Assembly (NCBI GenBank): GCA_016794945.1
Contig: JAEUIX010000099.1
Span: forward strand, 1-5,303
DNA length: 5,303 nt
Reading direction: 5' to 3'
From: Phycisphaerae bacterium
Lineage (GTDB): Bacteria; Planctomycetota; Phycisphaerae; Phycisphaerales; UBA1924
The notes beneath the pieces were generated by a model. It searched no databases. It had not been told where the DNA came from and saw nothing but the letters and a program-made list of their open reading frames with translations. Made by a program: the position numbers and the translations under genes. Numbering within the stretch: position 1 is the first letter of the stretch; every line of letters starts with the position of its first letter. Below are positions 1 through 5,193 of the stretch, one piece after another.

Positions 1-267
1 TTCACCCGGGCCCGCAAGGACGGCCACTGGTTCTGCTTCCGCGCCCGCGTCGTCGATCCCGCCGCCCGGTCCACCGACCCGCCCGAATTCGCCGCCCTGG
101 CCGAGCGCTTCGGCTTCGCCGATGCCGCCGCGGCGGTCGCCGCCGTGCAGGTCGTTCGCCGGCGGTTCGACATGCTGCTGCGCGAAGTGATCAGCGAAAC
201 CATCGCCTCCCCCGACGACTTGGAGGATGAGTTGCGTTGGTTCGCGTCGGTGCTGCGGGTCGGTTGA
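1..267 (+). CDS. C-terminal part of a sigma-70-like protein (5' end outside window)
   Basis: Frame 1 is open from the first base to a TGA at 265-267, giving 88 residues with a strong G/C bias at third codon positions, so coding is well supported. The segment starts with a basic stretch containing KDGHWFCFRARVVDP, then an acidic/alanine-rich helix (DPPEFAALAERFGFADAAAA) and a final amphipathic helix with RRRFDMLLREVISE and DDLEDELRW, ending FASVLRVG. This order (KDGHW, then an LAxRxGF-like helix, then RRxFxxxLxxVxxE with an acidic tail) resembles the C-terminal end I remember from planctomycete proteins annotated as RNA polymerase sigma-70-like. That is recall, not a search. The diagnostic sigma regions 2 and 4 would lie upstream of the window, so the function remains tentative; it could equally be an uncharacterised phylum-specific protein. 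The next gene starts 42 bases downstream on the same strand, so co-transcription is possible. Confidence 0.7.
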   Translation, partial: FTRARKDGHWFCFRARVVDPAARSTDPPEFAALAERFGFADAAAAVAAVQVVRRRFDMLLREVISETIASPDDLEDELRWFASVLRVG

Positions 268-297
268 CCGCGGGGCCGGGCGACCCGCCCCGCTTGG

Positions 298-303
298 TAT
301 GCT
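298..303 (+). promoter_or_regulatory. possible -10 element of the YciI-like gene
   Basis: TATGCT matches the TATAAT consensus at four of six positions and lies six bases before the ATG at 310. No Shine-Dalgarno sequence stands out before that ATG. If it is a -10 element, transcription would start at about the start codon and give a leaderless or near-leaderless mRNA. A TTGACC at 264-269 looks like a -35 box but sits 28 bases upstream, too far for a standard promoter. This is weak and inferential. Confidence 0.25.
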
Positions 304-309
304 GGGGCC

Positions 310-1119
310 ATGAACAACGCACGCCCCTCGCGATTCTTCACCAGGGTCCTGTCCGCCGTCGCGGTCGCCATCGGCGCCGCGGTCGCCTCCGCCGGCGGCT
401 GCGCAGCCTCGGCCGATGCCGGCGGCGGACCTGGCCTCAGCGCGGGCGAAGCCCGCATGACGCTGGTGTACCTCGTCACCGGACCCACCTCGGCCGCCAA
501 TACGCCCGAGCAGAAGAAGGAGATCTTCGCCGGTCACATGGCCAACATGAAGCGATTGGCCGAGCGGCGGCAACTCCTCGTCGCCGGCCCCTTCGGTCGG
601 CCGCACGATCCCTCGTGGCGCGGCATCTTCGTCTTCGACGTTCCCACCGCCGCCCAGGCCCGCGCCCTGGCCGAGACCGACCCCGGCGTCATCGCCGGCG
701 AATTCGCGGTCAGGGTCGTGGAAGTAGCGGCCCCGGTGTCGCTGCGCCGGGCCCAGGAACTGGAAGACCGCATGCAGGCCGACCTCAAGGCCAACCCGCC
801 CGCGCCGCCGGCGCAGGGACAGTTGCCGCCCGGCCTGCGCCGTTACGTCATGGCCCACGCCCGCGATTGCGATGCCACCCGGGCCGCCTTCTCCGTTAAC
901 ACCGGCGCGCCGCGAACCATTTTCTGTCTCCGCTTCACCGGCGGCGATGCGCCCTCGGGCCAGGGCGCCGCCGCGCCGGGGTCCGGCCTCTTCGTGCTCG
1001 ATGCGCAGTCGGTCGACGCGGCGCGGGCCGCGCTGCGCGGCGTCGCGCCAGGGTCCGTGACACTCGATCAATGGATGTCCACCAAATCACTGGAAGGCCT
1101 GGCTGTGGGAGGCAAGTGA
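310..1119 (+). CDS. exported YciI-domain protein, putative lipoprotein with degenerate second domain
   Basis: The product has 269 residues. The N-terminus has the shape of an export signal: basic start (R5, R8, R12), a hydrophobic stretch at about 13-27, then S-A-G-G-C with C31 as a possible lipidated cysteine. The box is imperfect because A, not L/V/I, is at -3. Residues about 50-140 fit the YciI fold (dimeric alpha/beta barrel): TLVYLVTGP, then H76 in AGHMANMKRL, LLVAGPFG, GIFVFDVPTAAQARALAETDP and FAVRVVEV. H76 and D124 sit where the family's conserved His and Asp are expected. Residues about 178-262 (RYVMAHARD, IFCLRF, GLFVLDAQSVDAARAALRG) look like a second, eroded copy lacking the TDP motif. 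A proline-rich linker (161-174) joins the halves. Typical YciI proteins are about 95-100 residues and cytoplasmic. Known members include chloromuconolactone dehalogenase-like enzymes, but no substrate can be named here. The ATG at 310 is chosen because the signal peptide starts directly after it. Confidence 0.88.
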   Translation: MNNARPSRFFTRVLSAVAVAIGAAVASAGGCAASADAGGGPGLSAGEARMTLVYLVTGPTSAANTPEQKKEIFAGHMANMKRLAERRQLLVAGPFGRPHDPSWRGIFVFDVPTAAQARALAETDPGVIAGEFAVRVVEVAAPVSLRRAQELEDRMQADLKANPPAPPAQGQLPPGLRRYVMAHARDCDATRAAFSVNTGAPRTIFCLRFTGGDAPSGQGAAAPGSGLFVLDAQSVDAARAALRGVAPGSVTLDQWMSTKSLEGLAVGGK

Positions 1120-1168
1120 ACGGTTGAACCGAGGCTGACCAGCCGCGGACCAGCGCGACGAGGCTTCA

Positions 1169-1180
1169 CCGATCGATCGG
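1169..1180. repeat. 12-base perfect palindrome CCGATCGATCGG
   Basis: CCGATCGATCGG reads the same on both strands. It lies 50 bases after the YciI-like stop codon. A self-complementary 12-mer could be an operator half-site pair or chance in GC-rich DNA. It appears once in the window and is not at an obvious promoter, so no role is assigned. Confidence 0.3.
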
Positions 1181-1565
1181 CGCAGATCCGTCCAAGGGGC
1201 CAACCCGCGGCGTTCGCGGTCGGGACGCTCGTTCACCGTGGTGGGCGTCCCCGGATGGAACATGGTTCCGATGCGGCACGCGGCACGATCGAAACTCCGC
1301 GTCGACCCTCACCCGCCTGAACGCCCTGCTCAACAGCGACGAGTCGAAAACCGAGCGCGCGGGAGTATGAAGGCCTACGTGCCTGGACTGGGGCGTTCCG
1401 ATCCTGGCCACGCTTTCTGGAACGAAGCGGACAGTTCCAAACCCCTGTTGCTATGCGCAATCGGGGCCGAGTCCACCATCCGGCCGATGCGCCGAGGCTC
1501 CACCCTGCATTGCCGAGGGCCTTGAACTCGGTTCGAGTATTCCGTGAGCGCCGCCGCTCATGGAA

Positions 1566-1781
1566 TCACCACGCGGTGGCCGTGGTGCCGCGGCGTCCAT
1601 TGCGGACGATCTTGGATCGGAGGCGAAGGCTGAAGCCGGCCATGGCGTTCTCGGGATGAAGATCGTCCTGCCGAATCGTGTGCCTGACGCCGGGACTTTC
1701 GGGGATGGTCCACGCACGCCCACCGGAAATGTCGTCCTCACCATCAGTAAACCGCTGACGCAACCCGAACACGAGTCGCAT
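1566..1781 (-). pseudogene. possible eroded coding fragment, unrecognised
   Basis: On the minus strand the 71-codon frame starting with ATG at 1781 contains a stretch with balanced, protein-like composition and mostly G/C third positions: FTDGEDDISGGRAW, TIPESPGVRHTIRQDDLHPE and NAMAGFSLRLRSK. It then turns into NGRRGTTATAW and stops. The frame just upstream is different but also plausible (MRTLVRECNDWRLW, then VDDDSRQFEGE, from 1855), as if one gene had been split by a frameshift near 1780-1790. I do not recognise a family. It may be a decayed gene or just a lucky antisense frame; no ribosome binding site is visible at either ATG. Confidence 0.25.
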
Positions 1782-1956
1782 TCGCCCTCGAATTGCCGGG
1801 AATCATCGTCAACCCAGAGCCTCCAGTCGTTACACTCGCGAACCAGCGTCCGCAAGAGTCAAGGGCGGCGAAACAAGCCGGGAACTTTGTCCTAGATCTC
1901 GCTCGCGCAAGAGAACATCGATGGACTGCGCTTCGCGTCCGTCATCACTGAATCCT

Positions 1957-1962
1957 GAGGAG
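1957..1962 (+). promoter_or_regulatory. ribosome binding site of the beta-helix gene
   Basis: GAGGAG lies eight bases before the ATG at 1971, good Shine-Dalgarno complementarity at normal spacing. It fixes this start and is the clearest ribosome binding site in the window. Confidence 0.75.
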
Positions 1963-1970
1963 CGACCCCC

Positions 1971-3260
1971 ATGACTGCCGAATCCCTCGACCGTCGATTC
2001 CTTCTCGGTGCCATGGGCGGCGCGGCGGGCGTGGCGGCGCTGGCCCAGATCACCCGGGCCGGGCCGCTGAATCCGCCGCCGGGCCCCATCACGCCGACCC
2101 AGCGGCCGCTGGGCGAGATCGAGCCGCGGACCGTGCTGAGCCCGGCCACCACGCCGGGGGACGCGACCGCGGTGTACGTGATCAGTCAGCCCGGAAGCTA
2201 CTTCCTTGCCGGGCCGGTGGTCGGTGTTGCCGGCCGCAGCGGGATCAAGATCACCGCCAGCGAGGTGCGGCTGGACCTGCGCGGTTTCAGCGTGGTGGGA
2301 GTGACCGGGGCCCAGGACGGCATCGTCATCGCGCCACCGACCGGATCGACCATGCGGAACGTCGCGATCCACGACGGCGGTGTGGCCGGTTGGCCGGGAA
2401 GCGGGTTGGCTCCGATCATCAACGCCGACGCGAGCGGATTGCGGTTGGAGCGGGTGACGTTCAGCGGCAACGGTGCGGACGGTGCGCGCGTGCCGTCGAC
2501 ATCCATCATCACCGATTGCCACGCCATCGGCAATGGCGGAACCGGCTTCGCGACGGCTGAGGGATCGGTCATGACTCGCTGTTCCGCCGTGCAGAACGGG
2601 AGCGCGGGGATCAGCGCGGAGATCAACTCGCGTCTCGACGCCTGCTACGCGAGCGGGAACGGAAACGTTGGGTTCGGTCTCGGCCCGAACTGCATTGTGC
2701 GGAACTGTCAGAGCAGCTCCGGCCTCCACGGCTTCTCCGCCTCCTTCTCGGCGGGAGTTGTCCTCGAATCCTGTGTAGCAGCCGGATGCAGCGCAAACGG
2801 CTTTGATCTCAATCTCCTCTGCGAGTTGCGCGGCTGCATCGCATACTCCTGTGACGGAACGGGCTTCAGGATCAATCGCCGAAGTCGATTGATCGACTGC
2901 ATCAGCTTCAACAACGGCGCCGGCGGCATCCAGGTCATCGACGGCAACCACATCACGGGCTGCATCTGCACCAGCAATGGCGCCTCCAGCGCCGCGAACG
3001 GGCCCGGCATCCTGCTCACGGGCACCGACAACCGCGTCGAAGCGTGCTGCCTCGAAGGCAACGGGACGGGCATGGCCGCGAGCGCGGCCGGCAACTTCAT
3101 CGCCCGGAACACCGCCTCGGGAAACGTCGTGGTGAACTGGAACATCGCCGCGAACAACAAGTGCCTGGTTGTGGCCGGCGTGAATGCGCCGGCGATCAAC
3201 GGAAGCAGCGGCGGGGTCTCGCCGGGCTCGACGGATCCCAACGCCAACTACTCGTTCTGA
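1971..3260 (+). CDS. exported right-handed parallel beta-helix repeat protein
   Basis: The product has 429 residues. R8-R9 followed by FLLGAMGGAAGVAALAQ form a twin-arginine type signal, with likely cleavage after ITRA (residue 30), so the protein should be folded before export. A conserved-looking entry segment follows (GPLNPPPGPITPT, 31-43; EPRTVLS; QPGSYFLAGPVVGVAGRSGI), which caps the helix. From about 100 to 380 the chain runs as beta-helix coils of 21 residues, with the pattern C-x-A-x-x-N-G-x-x-G-F/I. Cysteines fall at 183, 204, 225, 246, 268, 289, 310 and 331. The C-terminus ends GSTDPNANYSF, which with the N-terminal segment matches a beta-helix family I remember as abundant in Planctomycetota. 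Such folds occur in pectate-lyase-like carbohydrate-active enzymes and surface structural proteins. I see no clear catalytic Asp/Arg set, so an enzymatic activity is not claimed. The GAGGAG site supports the start. The gene stands alone, preceded by a long non-coding stretch and facing a convergent gene. Confidence 0.92.
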   Translation: MTAESLDRRFLLGAMGGAAGVAALAQITRAGPLNPPPGPITPTQRPLGEIEPRTVLSPATTPGDATAVYVISQPGSYFLAGPVVGVAGRSGIKITASEVRLDLRGFSVVGVTGAQDGIVIAPPTGSTMRNVAIHDGGVAGWPGSGLAPIINADASGLRLERVTFSGNGADGARVPSTSIITDCHAIGNGGTGFATAEGSVMTRCSAVQNGSAGISAEINSRLDACYASGNGNVGFGLGPNCIVRNCQSSSGLHGFSASFSAGVVLESCVAAGCSANGFDLNLLCELRGCIAYSCDGTGFRINRRSRLIDCISFNNGAGGIQVIDGNHITGCICTSNGASSAANGPGILLTGTDNRVEACCLEGNGTGMAASAAGNFIARNTASGNVVVNWNIAANNKCLVVAGVNAPAINGSSGGVSPGSTDPNANYSF

Positions 3261-3358
3261 TGGGATGTCGACCGCCGGACGCCCGCCGAGCGACCGGCAC
3301 CCACCGCCGGGAACGCAGATTTCATCGGGCCGCCGCGCGAGCAATGTCCGTTCGAACT

Positions 3359-3398
3359 GCGCCTTTCGCGGCCGGTTGTTCCTGGTCACCAAAGGCGC
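3359..3398. terminator. inverted repeat between convergent genes, possible bidirectional terminator
   Basis: GCGCCTTT at 3359-3366 pairs perfectly with AAAGGCGC at 3391-3398 around a 24-base loop. It lies about 100 bases past the beta-helix stop and about 60 past the PGPGW stop, in the 195-base gap between the two convergent genes, where a shared terminator would be expected. The loop is long and no T-tract follows on either strand, so it is not a standard intrinsic terminator. Confidence 0.3.
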
Positions 3399-3455
3399 GT
3401 GTTCGCCGCCGGCCATCGCGAGCGTTCCGCCCGGCCGCCGTTTCGATCGCGCCGG

Positions 3456-4010
3456 TCACGGCCCTTCCCGCTGGTCCGGCGGCTTCTCCGGTGCGCGCGA
3501 GCCGCGAAACACCAGGTACGCCCACAGCATCACCGGGGTGAAGAGGATCGAAGCCGCCGGCCACAGCACCACGGTCGGCGCCGGCGTCCAGACCTCGACG
3601 GCCGCGATCGCGCCCCAGTAGCCCAGGCACACCGGCGGCACGGTCCAGCGTGGCGTGCCCCGGGCGATCCGGCGCGCCGCATCGTGAATCGGCTCGCCCC
3701 GCGTCCGGATGCGGACCGCCAGCGTCCGCGCCCACACGAACTCGCTGGCGAGAATGGCCAGGCCGATCGGCCCCAGCACGCTCAGCCCGGGGCCGGGCAA
3801 CGGGCTGATCACGATGCCGACGAGGATGATGCTGGTGCCGACGATCAGCACCCGCAGCCTGCGTGCGTTGCGCTTCAGAATCGCGACCGCGTCGGCCCCC
3901 TTCCGGCGCGCCAGCTCGACCCGCGTGTCGAAAATGCCGTAGATCAGCAGGCACGCCAGCACCGCCAGCAGGCCCAGACCGACCCAGAAATCGAAGATCT
4001 CGATCGTCAC
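3456..4010 (-). CDS. PGPGW-family transmembrane protein
   Basis: Starting at GTG (4010-4008), the product has 184 residues. Hydrophobic segments are visible at about 8-27, 54-70, 76-93, 129-141 and 147-169. Between the first two is a basic loop (RVELARRKGADAVAILKRNARR), which suggests a cytoplasmic side by the positive-inside rule. After the second comes P72-G-P-G, continuing LSVLGPIGLAILASEFVWAR. PGPG followed by a GLxxLAxEFxWAR helix is the hallmark of the putative transmembrane PGPGW family (Pfam PF09656), here with L76 where the family name expects W. The function of the family is unknown to me. The product is longer than minimal PGPGW proteins because of two extra C-terminal segments. 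The GTG start is chosen because upstream in-frame sequence is arginine/proline/alanine-rich and unlike a membrane protein, while VTIEIFDFW leads straight into segment 1. The GTG overlaps the TGA of an upstream frame (GTGA). The gene is convergent with the beta-helix gene. Confidence 0.85.
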   Translation of the reverse strand: MTIEIFDFWVGLGLLAVLACLLIYGIFDTRVELARRKGADAVAILKRNARRLRVLIVGTSIILVGIVISPLPGPGLSVLGPIGLAILASEFVWARTLAVRIRTRGEPIHDAARRIARGTPRWTVPPVCLGYWGAIAAVEVWTPAPTVVLWPAASILFTPVMLWAYLVFRGSRAPEKPPDQREGP

Positions 4011-4197
4011 AGCGTTGCCCAAGGGTACGGCTTCACGGTGCGCCGCAGCACGCGGCGGAAGTGCCCCGCGTCCGGCGCGCCGACCGATCGCCGGTCGGAG
4101 GTCCGGGTCCACTCGACAAGTGCTGCATGTTCGCCCCCGGGATGGCGGCGTTCGAGCCGCCGCCGAAGGGGCCGACGCCGTTGCCGACGGCAACCAT
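4007..4197 (-). pseudogene. frameshifted small ORF upstream of the PGPGW gene, unrecognised
   Basis: From ATG at 4197 one minus-strand frame reads MVAVGNGVGPFGGG then SNAAIPGANMQH with nearly all codons ending in G or C. At about 4117-4122 this quality stops, and the neighbouring frame takes over with equally strong third-position bias: VEWTRTSDRRSVGAPDAG, HFRRVLRRTVKPYPWATL, stop at 4009-4007. One missing base at the switch would account for this: 191 bases plus one make 64 codons including the stop. Before the switch the second frame is arginine-rich noise, and after it the first frame is. The TGA overlaps the GTG of the PGPGW gene by two bases (GTGA), typical of translational coupling and an argument that this C-terminus is or was real. 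I recognise no family. It may be a recent pseudogene, a sequencing error, or the tail of a gene deleted upstream. Confidence 0.4.
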
Positions 4198-4258
4198 GAG
4201 GTTCACGGCACCGGACCTGTGAGGCTGTCGCGGAAGACCGGGTACCGCCCGCGTTGGC

Positions 4259-4278
4259 GTACCGCCAGCAGGCGGTAC
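4259..4278. repeat. perfect 8-bp hairpin GTACCGCC-AGCA-GGCGGTAC
   Basis: GTACCGCC at 4259-4266 and GGCGGTAC at 4271-4278 pair perfectly around a 4-base loop. A second direct copy of GTACCGCC sits at 4242-4249, so two alternative stems are possible. The structure lies about 70 bases past the stop of the truncated VOC gene (minus strand) and could act as its transcript end. No T-tract follows on either strand, so it may simply be a REP-like palindrome. Confidence 0.4.
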
Positions 4279-4349
4279 ACGAGATGCTCCGGAGTTCGCC
4301 GCGATCACCCCGGCCGATCATCGCGACCGTCCGGCTCGCGCCCGAGCCT

Positions 4350-4691
4350 TCACGCGCGAGCCAGCGCCTCCACATCCAGCGGCCGCGTGAACATCGCGAT
4401 GCGCACGTCCCGATCCCGCGGCCAGGCATCCGGCGGCCGGTCCCAGCAGAGTTCGACGCCGTTGCCGTCGGGGTCACGCAGGTACAGCGCCTCGCTCACG
4501 CCGTGATCCGCCGCGCCGTCCAGTTCGATCCCCGCCGCCCGCACCCGGCGCAGCGCATCGGCCAGCGCCTCCCGCGTGGGGTAAAGGATGGCGACGTGGA
4601 ACAGCCCGGTGGATCCCCGCGCCGGCGGCCGGCCCCCCTTGCTCTCCCAGGTGTTCAGCCCGATGTGATGGTGATACCCCCCGGCCGACGA
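4350..4691 (-). pseudogene. VOC-superfamily (glyoxalase/extradiol dioxygenase-like) protein, N-terminal half missing
   Basis: The readable part is 113 residues: SSAGGYHHHIGLNTWESKGG, then TGLFHVAILYPTREALADAL, AGIELDGAADHGVSEALYL, RDPDGNGVELCWDRP, and a tail with WPRD and MFTRPLDVEAL. AGGYHHHIGLNTW and SEALYLRDPDGNGVEL are strong signatures of VOC proteins of the catechol-2,3-dioxygenase-like (CatE) type. The His of LFHVAI and the Glu of GVELCW are at the expected metal-ligand positions. Intact members I recall have about 45-55 further residues upstream holding the first beta-alpha-beta module and its metal-binding His. Here that part is absent: the frame meets a TGA at 4721-4719, and sequence before SSAGG is PPSPS-like and not VOC. 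No start codon sits at a sensible place. The upstream DNA belongs to a different gene fragment in another frame. An inactive remnant is the best reading; a local misassembly is the alternative. Confidence 0.8.
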
Positions 4692-4806
4692 CGGCGACGG
4701 CGGCCAGCGACGGGGAGTTCACCACTTTCTTGCCGACCCGGATCGTCCCGTTCTTGCGGACGCGGGCCTTGTAGAGCACCTTCTTGTACTTGGCTCGGAG
4801 GGTCAT
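4681..4806 (-). pseudogene. N-terminal fragment of a RAMA/DUF2924-like protein, truncated
   Basis: From ATG at 4806 the frame reads MTLRAKYKKVLYKARVRKNG then TIRVGKKVVNSPSLAAVAVV and GR, 42 residues that look genuine and basic with high third-position GC. The layout (short strand, K-x-x-x-Y-K-A-x-V-R-K-x-G-T-I-x-x-G-K, then N-S-P-S-L-A-A) resembles small proteins with a RAMA or DUF2924-type domain, in which SPSLAA is normally followed by an NGWxFW motif. RAMA domains are proposed readers of modified DNA in restriction-type contexts; this assignment is from memory of the motif. NGWxFW is missing. After GR at 4681 the frame becomes nonsense, while the VOC frame one base over becomes meaningful, so the gene is cut here. 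The frame stays open to about 4474, which gives a formal 110-residue ORF whose second half is out-of-frame VOC DNA. AGGGAGG abuts the ATG without the usual gap, so the start signal is poor. Confidence 0.6.
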
Positions 4807-5193
4807 CCTCCCTGTACAAGACCGTTTCGGAGGGTTGGCGGACCACTCTCGGGGTGGCCCGAGGGGTGTGCGATCGATACGGGGCGTTCACGGGAATCGG
4901 CGGAAACCGCGTTTTCAGGGCCGCCAGCGGGGTACAAATACTCCAGCCCCGTCCATTGGCGTCGCGGGGCGACCTCCGCGCGGTCCCGCCGGGACGATAT
5001 GGGCGACGCCCGCGTTCTTCCGCCGCGCCCGTCGGTTGCGGCCAGGCTGAGCAGTCTCACGCCGACGACTGGTCGAGACCGGATCGGGGTGTCGGGCGGG
5101 CCAGAATCGCGTGGTGGGCGAGGCTGAGTCTCAAAGTCGCACGTTTTTGCACCGTCCCCCCTGCCCCCACCCCGGAGCCCCGACGATTCGGCG
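4807..5193. other. gene-free stretch between gene debris and integrase-like start
   Basis: About 390 bases with no protein-like frame on either strand; the open frames are arginine/glycine-rich shadows. It holds one GC-rich hairpin (4846-4865) and, close to the integrase-like start, an unusual low-GC patch (CTCAAAGTCGCACGTTTTTG at 5130-5149) followed by C-rich sequence. I see no tRNA, no riboswitch and no convincing promoter. Confidence 0.5.
4846..4865. repeat. GC-rich hairpin upstream of the RAMA-like fragment
   Basis: CTCGGG at 4848-4853 pairs with CCCGAG at 4858-4863 around GTGG. The stem can be extended by a T-G and a C-G pair on the outside. It has no T-tract. It lies 40 bases upstream of the minus-strand ATG at 4806. 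The role is unknown and it may be chance in GC-rich DNA. Confidence 0.25.

Larger units (their letters stand above)
1120..1956. other. long stretch without a convincing gene
   Basis: About 840 bases between the YciI-like gene and the beta-helix gene hold only short, overlapping open frames on both strands. Most have mixed third-position composition and low-complexity products. GC content looks lower than in the flanking genes. Small inverted repeats follow the YciI stop (CGGTTGAACCG at 1121-1131, GGCTGACCAGCC at 1133-1144) and there is a 12-base palindrome at 1169-1180; none has a T-tract, so none is a standard terminator. One minus-strand stretch at 1610-1780 looks more protein-like and is listed separately. 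The 3' end presumably carries the promoter of the beta-helix gene, but I could not find a convincing -35/-10 pair. Confidence 0.6.

Noticed and set aside
264..303. TTGACC (264-269) plus TATGCT (298-303) as a standard sigma-70 promoter
   Set aside because: The spacer is 28 bases, far from 17; only the -10-like element is kept, as a weak candidate.
237..899. A 220-codon plus-strand frame overlapping the YciI-like gene
   Set aside because: The product is mostly arginine, proline and glycine, typical of a GC-rich out-of-frame shadow, and it overlaps both real genes.
1830..3416. A 528-codon open frame on the minus strand across the whole beta-helix gene
   Set aside because: It is the antisense of a clearly real gene. 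Its product is rich in R, A, G, D and V without domains or membrane segments, as expected from a GC-rich complement; the plus-strand frame has a ribosome binding site, a signal peptide and regular repeats.
4011..4193. Longer N-terminus for the PGPGW protein using the TTG at 4193
   Set aside because: The extra 61 residues are low-complexity R/P/A/S and match no membrane protein start. The same DNA shows better coding quality in the other two minus-strand frames.
4677..4682. Programmed ribosomal frameshifting at the G6 run
   Set aside because: Nothing suggests a functional fusion: the VOC part lacks its first metal-binding module, no stimulatory structure or Shine-Dalgarno-like element is evident, and VOC-like residues already precede the run. 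A deletion scar or sequence error is simpler.
4655..4891. A 78-codon minus-strand frame (product starting MNAPYRSHTPRAT) across the RAMA-like fragment
   Set aside because: It is a third frame over DNA already explained by the RAMA-like and VOC frames, and its product is charged low-complexity sequence.
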